From NCBI RefSeq assembly GCF_012396015.1, contig NZ_JAAXOQ010000009.1:62001-126000 (forward strand): 64,000 bases of DNA, in the 5' to 3' direction. Shown in pieces: positions 34,804 to 44,514 of this stretch. Under the pieces are notes generated by a model that searched no databases, was not told the DNA's origin, and saw only the letters and a program-made list of their open reading frames with translations. The stretch is from Tsukamurella spumae. GTDB lineage: Bacteria; Actinomycetota; Actinomycetes; Mycobacteriales; Mycobacteriaceae. Both the position numbers and the translations under genes were made by a program. The first letter of the stretch is position 1. The number at the start of each line of letters is the position of its first letter.

Positions 34804-36182
34804 CAAGCGGGAGCCCCGGCGAGCCGGGTGAGCAGCAGGGCCTCAGCGAGCGCGGTGCGCCGCAGCTCACCGGGGTCGACGGACTCGTTGGGAGCGTGGA
34901 TGCGGCACTGCGGTTCCTCGACGCCGAGGAGCGCGATCTCGGCGTTCGGTGCCGCCTTCCGCAGCTGCGTGCACAGCGGGATCGACCCGCCCTGACCGCT
35001 GAACGCGACCTCGGCACCGTCGTACGCCTCGGCGAGGGCCTCCCTGAGGACGGCGTACGCGGGGCCCGTGGTCTCCGCGGCGAAGGGCTCGCCGATGGAC
35101 TCGATGTGCGCGTCGACGTGCGCGCCCCACGGCGCGTTGTTGCGCAGGTGGGCGAGGAGCAGGTCGCTGGCGGCGTGCGGGTCGGTGCCCGGGGGCACGC
35201 GCAGGTTGAGCAATGCGGCGGCGCGCGGCTGGATCGCGGCGGCGGCCGTCGCGGTCGCGGGGGCGTCGAGGCCGATCACGGTCAGCGCGGGCCGCGCCCA
35301 CAGCTGGTCGGCGATGGTTCCGGAGCCGAGGATCGCGGCGTCGTCGTAGATCGCGGCGTCGGTGGCGAACTGCGCCGGGTCGTAGGGCTCGCCGGCCCAG
35401 CGGCCCGAGCTGTCGAGCCCGTCGATCGTGGTGTTGCCGAAGCCGTCCCGCAGGGTCGCGAGCAGGGCGATGAGGGCACCGAGGGCGTCGGGCGCGGCAC
35501 CGCCGAAGGCGCCGGAGTGCAGGTCCGAGGTGCCGGTGCTGACCTCGACGCGGACGCTCGCGGCGCCGCGCAGCGAGGTGGTCAGGGTGGGGCGGCCGAC
35601 GGCGACGTTGCCGGTGTCGCCGATGACGATGAGATCCGCCTGCGCGAGCTCGGGACGCTGCGCGACGAGGTCCTCCAGACCCGCGCCGCCGCCCTCCTCG
35701 GAGCCCTCGATGACGATCCGGACGCCGACCGGGAAGCCCCCGTCCGCCGCCTTCACCGCGCGCAGTGCCGTCAGGTGCGCCACGAGGTTGCCCTTGCAGT
35801 CCGCGGCGCCGCGGCCGTACCAGCGGTCCGTGCCGTCCGGCCCCGGCCGGGTGGTCAGCGTGAACGGGTCGGACTCCCAGGCCTCCCGCGGCCCGGGCGG
35901 CTGGACGTCGTGATGGCTGTAGAGCAGCACCGTCGGTGCGCCCGCGGGTGCGGGTGTGTGCCCGACGACCGCGATGGACCCGTCGGAGGTCGTGATCCGC
36001 TCGACGTTCTCGATGCCGGCCTCGGCGAAGGCCTTCGCGACCCATGCCGCCGACGCGGCGTTCGGCTCGGCGCCGAACTCGGGGGAGTCGTGCACCGACG
36101 GGTGCGCGACCAGCTCCGCCAGGTCCGACCTGGCCCGGTCCATCAGGGATTCGACGGTGCGCGGCAGGCTGCTGTCGGTCAT
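34803..36182 (-). CDS. M20-family dipeptidase/peptidase
   Basis: The product is 459 aa. The ATG at 36182 is chosen because MTDSSLPRTVESLMDRARSDLAELV is the usual first helix; the open frame goes further but has no start signal. Metal-site motifs are clear: YSHHDVQPPG (first zinc His and Asp), YGRGAADCKGN (bridging Asp), IEGSEEGGGAGL (catalytic Glu and zinc Glu), and a C-terminal His in CRIHAPNESV. The long insertion is the M20 dimerisation domain. Such enzymes cleave dipeptides or acyl-amino acids in the cytoplasm. It runs into moeA with overlap. Confidence 0.93.
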   Translation of the reverse strand: MTDSSLPRTVESLMDRARSDLAELVAHPSVHDSPEFGAEPNAASAAWVAKAFAEAGIENVERITTSDGSIAVVGHTPAPAGAPTVLLYSHHDVQPPGPREAWESDPFTLTTRPGPDGTDRWYGRGAADCKGNLVAHLTALRAVKAADGGFPVGVRIVIEGSEEGGGAGLEDLVAQRPELAQADLIVIGDTGNVAVGRPTLTTSLRGAASVRVEVSTGTSDLHSGAFGGAAPDALGALIALLATLRDGFGNTTIDGLDSSGRWAGEPYDPAQFATDAAIYDDAAILGSGTIADQLWARPALTVIGLDAPATATAAAAIQPRAAALLNLRVPPGTDPHAASDLLLAHLRNNAPWGAHVDAHIESIGEPFAAETTGPAYAVLREALAEAYDGAEVAFSGQGGSIPLCTQLRKAAPNAEIALLGVEEPQCRIHAPNESVDPGELRRTALAEALLLTRLAGAPA

Positions 36183-36256
36183 CGGTTCACGATAGCGCGG
36201 CGCAGGGAGTCGATACGCGTCCCGTGGTTGACTGGATGACTCCGGAGGAGGAATCC

Positions 36257-37423
36257 ATGGTACGAAGGTCGATCGCCGCGGTGGGGGCCGCACTACTGCT
36301 CGCCGGCTGTTCCACGACGGTGGCGGGCACACCCGAGGCGGACCCGTCGGGAATGCCGAGGCCGGACACGGGCTCGTACGCGACCGCACCGCGGACCGTC
36401 GAACCGATGACGGAGAAGGTGCAGGCCGCTGCTGAGGGCTTCCGGATGATGGAGATCATTCCGCTCGCCACTCAGATCGACGGCTCGGTCCGGTACCCGG
36501 GGAGGCCCGGCGTCGGTCGGATCTCGAGTTCCATCGGGTCAGCCATCGGCGAGGGGGTCGGCAAGGCGCTCGAGGGCCTGGAAGTGGGGGCGTACACCTC
36601 GGCGGGCGACAAGGCGCCGGGTTCGAAGTCGACCGATTCCGGTAAGGACCTGATCACGGGCGTGTTCCGGTTCAAGGACGAGGCCGCGGCGCGCGCGGCG
36701 GTCGGCAATCCGGCCGTCTTCGCCGAGGACAAGGGTTTCGCGGGTTCCACGCCGACACCGAAGGTGCCCGTGACCGTCCCGGGATACGCGAACGCGAAGG
36801 CGTACACGAAGACGACCACGTACTCGACCAGCACCGTCGGACTGCTCGCGAGCGGGCGGTACGTCCTCGCCGGCTGGACGACGGGCTCGCTCGACTGGGT
36901 CAAGAAGTTCTTCGACCTGCAGATCCCGGCGTTGAAGGACTTCACGCCGACGCCGGTGGACAAGTTCTCCACCCTGACGCGCGACCACGACGATCTGCTG
37001 AAGTACACCCTCGCGGAATCGACCCCGACCATCTACCAGGCCACGCTGAACGCCCGGACGATGACGCCCATGCAGAGCGATATCACTGCTGCCGTCAAGG
37101 ATTTCGCCGACGCCGGCGTCGACTACATCGCCCGCGCCGGGAACAACGTCTATCGTGCGCGGGACGCTGCCGGTGCCTCGCTGCTCGCTGATCGGTTCAT
37201 CACCGAGACGCGGACCTTCTACGCCGGGTCGACCGAGTCGAAGCCGAAGGGGGTGCCGGGCGGGCGCTGCCTGACCTATCCCTCGTACTCCGGATCCAAA
37301 GACACCAGTACATACTGCGTCGCGCCGGTCGGGCGCTACCTGGCGGAGGTCTCCGATACGCAGCAGACGCGCGCGAATCAGGCCATCGGTGCGTCGTACC
37401 TCGTTCTGCGGGAGGCGAAGTGA
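36257..37423 (+). CDS. DUF7373-type lipoprotein, first of three tandem paralogues
   Basis: The product is 388 aa; the ATG at 36257 follows GGAGGAG. A signal peptide ends in the lipobox LLAGC (Cys20) followed by STTVAGTPEADPSGMPRPDTGSY. Shared blocks with the next two genes are EGFRMMEIIPLATQIDGSVRYP, VPGYANAKAYTK, GRYVLAGW, FTPTPVDKFSTL, DAGVDYIARAGNNVYRARD, and a C-terminal pair of cysteines (RCLTYPS...TYCVAPVGRYLAEV). These fit the DUF7373 lipoproteins of Nocardia- and Tsukamurella-like bacteria, whose function is unknown. It is predicted to sit on the outer face of the inner membrane. Its stop overlaps the next gene. Confidence 0.88.
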   Translation: MVRRSIAAVGAALLLAGCSTTVAGTPEADPSGMPRPDTGSYATAPRTVEPMTEKVQAAAEGFRMMEIIPLATQIDGSVRYPGRPGVGRISSSIGSAIGEGVGKALEGLEVGAYTSAGDKAPGSKSTDSGKDLITGVFRFKDEAAARAAVGNPAVFAEDKGFAGSTPTPKVPVTVPGYANAKAYTKTTTYSTSTVGLLASGRYVLAGWTTGSLDWVKKFFDLQIPALKDFTPTPVDKFSTLTRDHDDLLKYTLAESTPTIYQATLNARTMTPMQSDITAAVKDFADAGVDYIARAGNNVYRARDAAGASLLADRFITETRTFYAGSTESKPKGVPGGRCLTYPSYSGSKDTSTYCVAPVGRYLAEVSDTQQTRANQAIGASYLVLREAK

Positions 37424-38598
37424 GGATCCGAGTGGCCCTCGTGCTCGCCTCCGCCGCCCTCCTCGCCGGGTGCTCGACGACGGTGCCCGGCACCGCCGTC
37501 GTCGATCCCGGCGCGGTCCCGAGGCCGGACTACGGCTCCAACCGCATCGAGCCCCGTGACGTCGGTACGGCCGATACCGTGCTGGGGCTCGTGCTCGAGG
37601 GTCGCCGGATGGCGGCGACGGCGCCGCTCCTGTTCACGATCGACCCCGCGATCCGGTACAGCAGCCAGGTCGAGGCCGGGCAGCTCAACACCGGACGGAA
37701 CAATGTGCGGTTCATGGTCGGGCAGCTCGGTGCGGACGCCTTCCGCGATCACGAGGTGGGCTTTTTCATCGGCGCGAGCGACCAGAAGCCCGGTGTCCGC
37801 AGCTCCTCGACCACGACGTCCCGCGGCGTCACCGTCGGAGTGCTCCGCATGCCGTCGCCGGCTAGGGCGGCGGCCGCCGTCACCGCCGGCCTGCGCGGTC
37901 GCGAACCCGATGCGAGCGCGGACACCCCGGAGAAGAAGACGCTCGCGATCCCCGGCTACGACACGGCGATCGCGTACTCGCAGGCCTTCAAGACCGGCAC
38001 GCCGAACGCCGCGTTCCTGGCCTACCAGCAGTACGTGATCTTCGCCTACGGCGCGTACTCGCCCGCGCAGATCCAGAAGTACTTCGACGCCCAGATCAAG
38101 GGCCTCGGCGGCTTCACGCCGACCCCCGTCGACAAGGTCACCACACTCCCCGTCGACGACTCCGGCGTCGCGAAGTACACACTGCCGCCGAGCACTGAGG
38201 ACCCCACGCGCACAGGGACACTGCCGATCCCGGTGGCCCTGCAGAACCAGCTCGACGTGACCAGCGCGAAGAACGCCTTCGACGACGCCGGGGTCGACGC
38301 GGTCGGCGTGGGCAACAGCACCGTCTACCGCGCGAAGGACGCGGCCGCGGCGGTCCGGATGCAGAGGTCCTTGGTCGACGACGTGCGGGGCTTCTACTCG
38401 ACGAACACGCCCATCGCCGCGAAGAACATCCCCGGCGTGGTGTGCATGGTGCTGCCGATGTACCCGGGCAGCTCCGTCACGACCAACTGGTGCATCGCCA
38501 CGGCGGGCCGATACGTCGTGGAAGTCGCTGCGGGGCAACAGCAACAGGCCGTTCAACGGATCGGCGCCGAATACCTGATTCTGAGGGACGCGAAGTGA
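37420..38598 (+). CDS. DUF7373-type lipoprotein, second of three
   Basis: The product is 392 aa; the GTG at 37420 overlaps the first copy's stop (GTGA). An in-frame GTG at 37432 has a better-spaced GAGGA but would remove the positive charges before the signal helix. The lipobox is LLAGC (Cys18). The same repeats occur: IDPAIRYSSQVEAG, IPGYDTAIAYSQAF, YQQYVIFAYGAYSPAQIQKYFDAQIKGLGGFTPTPVDKVTTLPV, and the C-terminal cysteines (VVCMVLPM...NWCIATAGRYVVEVAAG). It differs most in the central linker (about residues 120-170). Three coupled copies suggest one complex or dosage. Confidence 0.88.
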   Translation: MRIRVALVLASAALLAGCSTTVPGTAVVDPGAVPRPDYGSNRIEPRDVGTADTVLGLVLEGRRMAATAPLLFTIDPAIRYSSQVEAGQLNTGRNNVRFMVGQLGADAFRDHEVGFFIGASDQKPGVRSSSTTTSRGVTVGVLRMPSPARAAAAVTAGLRGREPDASADTPEKKTLAIPGYDTAIAYSQAFKTGTPNAAFLAYQQYVIFAYGAYSPAQIQKYFDAQIKGLGGFTPTPVDKVTTLPVDDSGVAKYTLPPSTEDPTRTGTLPIPVALQNQLDVTSAKNAFDDAGVDAVGVGNSTVYRAKDAAAAVRMQRSLVDDVRGFYSTNTPIAAKNIPGVVCMVLPMYPGSSVTTNWCIATAGRYVVEVAAGQQQQAVQRIGAEYLILRDAK

Positions 38599-39791
38599 GG
38601 AACACAGTGCGGAAATCAGTGACGGCGGCGGTGCTCGCCGCCTGTGCGGTCGTCGCCGGGTGCAGTACGACGGTGGCCGGTACCCCGGTGGCGGATCCGT
38701 CAGCGGTGCCGAAGCCGGAGACGGGCTCCTATGCAACGACGGCCCGCACGATCGGCGCACCGTCGCAGGCCGACGGGGTGTCGCTCGAGGGCTACCGGAT
38801 GGTTGCGGCCATGCCGTACCTCTACGACATCGACCCCGCGCTGCACTTCCAGGGCGACGTGTCGGTGGGCTCGGGGAAGACCGGAGCGGCGTCGGTCAAG
38901 AACATCTTCGGCGAGGCGGCCGACAAGGCGATCGGCGGCGTCGTCGAGGTCGCGGCGGTGGTCGGTGCCGGATCCCAGCAGCAGGGTGCCAAGTACGACC
39001 CGAAGGTCGAGAAGCGCGAGGTCACCATCGCGGTTCTGCGCACTGCTTCGGACGGGGTCGCAGCCTCCGCGGTGGGCTCCTCGCTGATGGCCGCGCAGAA
39101 GGACATCTTCGGCAAGGACGAGCCGGCGAAGGTCGCCCTGTCGATCCCGGGCTACGACAAGGCGATCGCGTATACCCAGGCCTACGAGGGCGCCGGGAGG
39201 TCGACCGTTGCCTTCCTGACGTACAAGCAGTACGTCATCGGCGTGTACGGCGACTTCTCCGCCGACCAGATCCGCACCTACTTCGACAAGCAGACGAAGG
39301 AGCTGGACGGGTTCACCCCCACCCCGCTCGACAAGGTCACCTCGCTCAAGCTCGACGAATCCGGAGTGGCCACGCTGACCCTGGCCCCGTCGAAGGGCAG
39401 CGGCGGATACTCGTTGCCCACCCGCCAGGCGGTCCCCCGTCAGACGGACGTCTCACGCTCGGTGAAGACCTTCGCCGACGCCGGGGTGGACGTGATCGGC
39501 TCGGGTGGGAGCACCGTGTACCGGGCGCGCGATGCCGAGGGGGCGAAGCACGTCGCCGACGAGTTCATCGCGGAGACGAAGGGCGCCTACGCAGGCGCCG
39601 AATCCGAGCGGGTGACGGGCGTGCCGGGCTCGACCTGCCTGACCTACGCGACCTACGAGGGGTCGAAGGACAAGCGGACGTACTGCGTCGTTCCGGTTGG
39701 TCGGTATCTGGCGGAGGTCACCACCACGCAGCACGACCAGGCGACCCAGGCGATCGGTGCGGCCTACCTGATCCTCGCCGCGCAGAAGTAG
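38595..39791 (+). CDS. DUF7373-type lipoprotein, third of three
   Basis: The product is 398 aa; the GTG at 38595 overlaps the second stop (GTGA), with an alternative GTG at 38607 behind GAGG. The lipobox is VVAGC (Cys23), followed by STTVAGTPVADPSAVPKPETGSY, nearly identical to copy one. It shares YDIDPALHFQGDVSVGSG, IPGYDKAIAYTQAYEG, YKQYVIGVYGDFSADQIRTYFDKQTKELDGFTPTPLDKVTSLKLDESG, and DAGVDVIGSGGSTVYRARD. It ends at a strong terminator hairpin shared with the convergent SRPBCC gene. Confidence 0.88.
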   Translation: MRNTVRKSVTAAVLAACAVVAGCSTTVAGTPVADPSAVPKPETGSYATTARTIGAPSQADGVSLEGYRMVAAMPYLYDIDPALHFQGDVSVGSGKTGAASVKNIFGEAADKAIGGVVEVAAVVGAGSQQQGAKYDPKVEKREVTIAVLRTASDGVAASAVGSSLMAAQKDIFGKDEPAKVALSIPGYDKAIAYTQAYEGAGRSTVAFLTYKQYVIGVYGDFSADQIRTYFDKQTKELDGFTPTPLDKVTSLKLDESGVATLTLAPSKGSGGYSLPTRQAVPRQTDVSRSVKTFADAGVDVIGSGGSTVYRARDAEGAKHVADEFIAETKGAYAGAESERVTGVPGSTCLTYATYEGSKDKRTYCVVPVGRYLAEVTTTQHDQATQAIGAAYLILAAQK

Positions 39792-39800
39792 CGCGAACGA

Positions 39801-39833
39801 CGAAGGGCGCACCCTTGCCGGGTGCGCCCTTCG
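39801..39833. terminator. Bidirectional terminator hairpin
   Basis: A perfect 14-base stem (39801-39814 with 39820-39833; CGAAGGGCGCACCC on the left arm) and a TTGCC loop lie between the convergent stops at 39791 and 39850. No T-tract; a strong stem in an ideal position. Confidence 0.85.
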
Positions 39834-39849
39834 ATCGTGCGGGAGCGGG

Positions 39850-40311
39850 CTACTTCGCCTCGGCCTCGGTCTTGATGTGGGAGAGGGTCTGCTTCATGCC
39901 GACCAGCAGGCCACGCTCGAAGTCCTCGTTGCCGCCCAGCAGCGCGGAAACGAGGCCGCTGCTCAGCGCGGTGGTCCTGCCGCCGGCCGCCTCGCGCCGC
40001 TCGACGACGGTGGTCTTGTCGCCGTCAGGCACGAGGGTGAAGCTCCAGACGGTGTGGTTCTCGGCGACGCGGAAGGCCACCCGCTCGTTCGCCGTGAACT
40101 CGGTGACCCGGGTGTTGGTCGGCCAGACCTTCCACCCCTGACGGTTGATGTTCAGCATGCGGCTGCCGACCTTGAGCGGGCCGCCGAAGACGAACACCTT
40201 CTTGCACTGCGGGCTGCGACGGCCCATCGCCTCGAGGTCGGACACGACGGCCCAGACCTTCTCCACGGGCGCGTCGATCACGACGCTCGACTCCAATACG
40301 GGGGTTGCCAT
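39850..40311 (-). CDS. SRPBCC/polyketide-cyclase-like ligand-binding protein
   Basis: The product is 153 aa. The start-of-domain pattern ESSVVIDAPVEKVWAVVSDLEAMGRRSPQCKKV and the late GRRTTA-free helix DFERGLLVGMKQTLSHIKTEAEA are typical of the START-like helix-grip fold (polyketide_cyc2). These proteins bind hydrophobic ligands or act as cyclase/dehydratases. Nothing nearby fixes the ligand. The ATG at 40311 is 77 bases from the first CIRCE element of the divergent groEL gene. Confidence 0.88.
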   Translation of the reverse strand: MATPVLESSVVIDAPVEKVWAVVSDLEAMGRRSPQCKKVFVFGGPLKVGSRMLNINRQGWKVWPTNTRVTEFTANERVAFRVAENHTVWSFTLVPDGDKTTVVERREAAGGRTTALSSGLVSALLGGNEDFERGLLVGMKQTLSHIKTEAEAK

Positions 40312-40387
40312 GACCGGATCCTACCCATGAGTAGGAACCGTCCGACGGTGCCGTGCTTCCGCCCGGGGCGGAACAGCCGGGATCGAC

Positions 40388-40414
40388 CTTGCACTCGACC
40401 CCGTCGAGTGCTAG
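40388..40414. promoter_or_regulatory. CIRCE element 1 (HrcA operator)
   Basis: The sequence TTGCACTC at 40389-40396, nine bases, then GAGTGCTAG at 40406-40414 match the CIRCE consensus TTAGCACTC-N9-GAGTGCTAA with two changes. It lies about 175 bases before the groEL start, upstream of a second copy. Confidence 0.85.
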
Positions 40415-40421
40415 AAACGAG

Positions 40422-42214
<1,793 letters not shown>

Positions 42215-42239
42215 GTCCAGCCACTCGGCTTGGGATTTC

Positions 42240-42285
42240 GGGCCCGGCATCGTCGTATTCGACGGTGCCGGGCCCTTCCTTTTCC
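42240..42285 (+). terminator. Rho-independent terminator after groEL
   Basis: GGGCCCGGCA followed by TCGTCG at 42240-42255 pairs with 42260-42275 (one G-T pair) around a TATT loop, followed by TTCCTTTTCC. It ends 61 bases after the groEL stop and before the direct repeat. Confidence 0.88.
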
Positions 42286-42291
42286 GCCTTC

Positions 42292-42370
42292 GACCTGCGC
42301 ATTGTCACTTTACGGCGAAGCTAAAGTGACAACCTTCGCGTCGTGCGGGGATTCTTGTCACTTTCGGCGG
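42292..42370. repeat. 79-bp direct repeat, left copy, at the 3' end of the AlbA_2 gene
   Basis: It matches 44143-44221 in the same orientation with four substitutions. It holds an 11-bp inverted repeat (TTGTCACTTTA, nine bases, TAAAGTGACAA) and a third TTGTCACTTT at its right end. The left copy contains the stop codon of the AlbA_2 gene at 42358. Together the two copies frame a 1.9-kb segment. Confidence 0.9.
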
Positions 42371-44073
42371 ACGAACCGTGTGGTCCTGCCCGCACCTTCG
42401 CTGCTCAACCAGCCCTGCTCGCGGAGGAACCGTTGTGCCGTACCGCGGGAGACGCCCGTGACTTCCATGAGGTCGCCGGAGGTCACCGCCTCATGCGTCG
42501 ACAGCCAGTGCTCGACGACGGCTCTCAGAGTGTCGGGTGCGGTGGACGCGTGCGCCATCGCGGGGTCGAGGCGCGTGCCGCTGCCCGCCGCTACCGCACG
42601 AGCCCAAGCGCCGGGGCCGAACATCCACACATCCTTGTACTCGACGATCAGCGGTTCGTCGTCGACTGTGGTTTGCATGGCGCTGCGCACCGCATCCCGC
42701 GCCTCCTCGGCGTGAGCCTGGAGAACCTCGGCGAGCGTATCGATCGTCAGATAGGGCTCTCGCAGGAGAACGAAGACGATGATCGCGATACGGAAGTCAT
42801 CCTGGCGAGCGACCGGTCGAATGGCACGCACCAATTCGACGACGGGATTCACGGGCTCCCCGCCGACCAGTACGCACTCGACGTGCGGACCGGAGACTTC
42901 GACGATGCGCGGTGGACGATGACCCACGACGATCATCGCCTGGTACATGCGGTCGACGCCCAGCCCCTGCTTCTCGACGAGGCCGAGGGCGCGGAACAGA
43001 TCCGCTAGAGCGGGGTATCGCGCATGCCTGCTCGAGAGGACGTTTCGCTCGGACACTTCGCCGCTGAAGCCGCCCGGACTTCGCACCAGCAGAGTCGAGT
43101 CCGCGCTGATCCATCGGACCTCGGTGGGCTCCCGACGGTTCCAATCCCGGTGGACCAGGCCGTTGAGAATCGCCTCACGAGCGGCCTGTTGGGGCACCTC
43201 GCGGATCGGCGTCGCCGCGAATCGGTCGGTTCGCGAGATGGGGAGGTTTCGCGCGTTGAGCGCCGTCTCGATGTATTCCAGCTGCTCGATGAGGGACTGG
43301 TCCTGCCGCGCGGCCTCTCTGCCGAGCAGGGCGCCTCCGGGTACTTCCAATGTGGTCAGGTCGATCGCTGACCACCCGACAGGGGTGAGGAGCAGGGCGG
43401 CGGCCGCCGAGAGTCGTCCGTCGCTACGAAGCCCGCCGATGCGCCGGATCAGCTGTTCGGCGCTGAGGTCGTCGCCTCCGGGCACGTACTCACGCACGAG
43501 GGCCAACGCGCGTGGAGTGACATCGGTGAGGCCGCGGTCCGAGGCCGCGCCCATCGGGTCGTAGCCGAGCCGGGTGGAACGGTGTTCCCACCATTCGGCT
43601 CGATCGACCGCAACACAGGAATCTCCGACGCGCCAACGGATCCGGTCCCCGGAATCGGTCACGGGTTCGGGGGACTCCGCCACGAACAGGACGAGTAGCC
43701 GCTGACCACCGACACGGCGCTCGCGGATATCGGGTGCGATGTCCACGGCGCGGTGGATGCGCTGTCGAAGCCAGTCCACGTCGAGCTCGGTGCCGATCAA
43801 CGCGCCGGTGCGATCCTCCACACCGAGGATCAGAGCGCCGCCACCCGGGGTATTGGCGAAGCAGGCCACCTCGTCAGCGAGCTTCTTCGCAGCCTCGGGA
43901 TTCTGGGGGGATCCGGGTTCGATGATCTTGCCGATGCGTCGCCCGGCCTCCTCTTTGAAGTCGATCGCTTGATGCTCGCGGGTGAGGAGGAGTGATCCGT
44001 CGGATTCGGAGGCGAGGATCGCTTCGACGGACTCCTCCAGCTTCTGGCGCTGGTCCATGCTCCAAGGGCGCAT
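42358..44073 (-). CDS. Schlafen AlbA_2 / HATPase-type ATP-binding regulator-like protein
   Basis: The product is 571 aa. The ATG at 44073 has GGGAG eight bases upstream; the ATG at 44058 is too close to its own GGAG. Residues 30-160 fit an AlbA_2 (Schlafen) domain: REHQAIDFKEEAGRRIG, ACFANTPGGGALILGVEDRTGALIGTELDVDWLRQRI. A central part (about 260-400) fits the RecG-related ATP-binding C-terminal domain, REAILNGLVHRDWNRREPTEV, then RSPGGFSGEVSERNVLSSRHARYPALADLFRALGLVEKQGLGVDRMY. The C-terminal 60 residues look like a winged helix (TSGDLMEVTGVSRGTAQRFLREQGWL). Such proteins are predicted ATP-dependent regulators or stress/phage-defence factors; none is proven here. It lies between direct repeats, apparently as an acquired islet. 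Confidence 0.87.
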   Translation of the reverse strand: MRPWSMDQRQKLEESVEAILASESDGSLLLTREHQAIDFKEEAGRRIGKIIEPGSPQNPEAAKKLADEVACFANTPGGGALILGVEDRTGALIGTELDVDWLRQRIHRAVDIAPDIRERRVGGQRLLVLFVAESPEPVTDSGDRIRWRVGDSCVAVDRAEWWEHRSTRLGYDPMGAASDRGLTDVTPRALALVREYVPGGDDLSAEQLIRRIGGLRSDGRLSAAAALLLTPVGWSAIDLTTLEVPGGALLGREAARQDQSLIEQLEYIETALNARNLPISRTDRFAATPIREVPQQAAREAILNGLVHRDWNRREPTEVRWISADSTLLVRSPGGFSGEVSERNVLSSRHARYPALADLFRALGLVEKQGLGVDRMYQAMIVVGHRPPRIVEVSGPHVECVLVGGEPVNPVVELVRAIRPVARQDDFRIAIIVFVLLREPYLTIDTLAEVLQAHAEEARDAVRSAMQTTVDDEPLIVEYKDVWMFGPGAWARAVAAGSGTRLDPAMAHASTAPDTLRAVVEHWLSTHEAVTSGDLMEVTGVSRGTAQRFLREQGWLSSEGAGRTTRFVRRK

Positions 44074-44142
44074 CGTAGTGGCTCCCTTCCGTCGGGTGGC
44101 CGTGTGGTTCGTACGGGTTGGTACGGGCTCAGAGTAGACGTT

Positions 44143-44221
44143 GACCTGCGTATTGTCACTTTACGACGAAGCTAAAGTGACAACATTCGCGCCGTGCGGG
44201 GATTCTTGTCACTTTCGGCGG
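44143..44221. repeat. 79-bp direct repeat, right copy, upstream of the AlbA_2 gene
   Basis: This copy differs from 42292-42370 at four positions. The palindrome TTGTCACTTTA, nine bases, TAAAGTGACAA lies in the promoter region of the AlbA_2 gene (start 44073), so the product could bind its own repeat. The rest of 44074-44142 holds only the leader of that gene. Confidence 0.9.
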
Positions 44222-44514
44222 GGCGTCAGGGTGATGGCCACCCGGATGGTCGTGCTCCCCACGGTGCAGGGCTGATCGCTGACCGGCGGCGGTAGGGGCG
44301 GCACGGGGTGATGCGCTGAGAGCATCACCTGCTGTCCGAGCATCGTCCTGAGCAGCAGGTTCGGAGGGATGCGCCGGACGCATCGGTGTTCCGCGCAGCC
44401 GATCCGCCGCACACCCCGCGCTGCGCTCCCGGCGGGCAACCCCGCCGCGCGGGCCGAGCCGCCCGTTGGCAGAATCGTCGGGAGCACCGTCGGATGATGA
44501 GGAGATAGAGAGCC
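44222..44514. other. Intergenic region between the AlbA_2 islet and htpG
   Basis: About 290 bases without a supported gene. On the minus strand an ATG at 44343 opens a 44-codon frame (MLGQQVMLSAHHPVPPLPPP...TPRRK) whose stop at 44209 falls in the repeat, exactly as the AlbA_2 stop does in the other copy; it could be the 3' remnant of a displaced gene. A GATGCTCT/GAGCATC-like pairing (around 44310-44330) is also present. The htpG promoter should lie here but no clear hexamers were identified. Confidence 0.4.

Noticed and set aside
44209..44343. A 44-codon minus-strand gene between the repeat and htpG
   Set aside because: No recognisable domain, no strong ribosome site, and its end lies in a repeat. 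Described within the intergenic entry as a possible remnant only.
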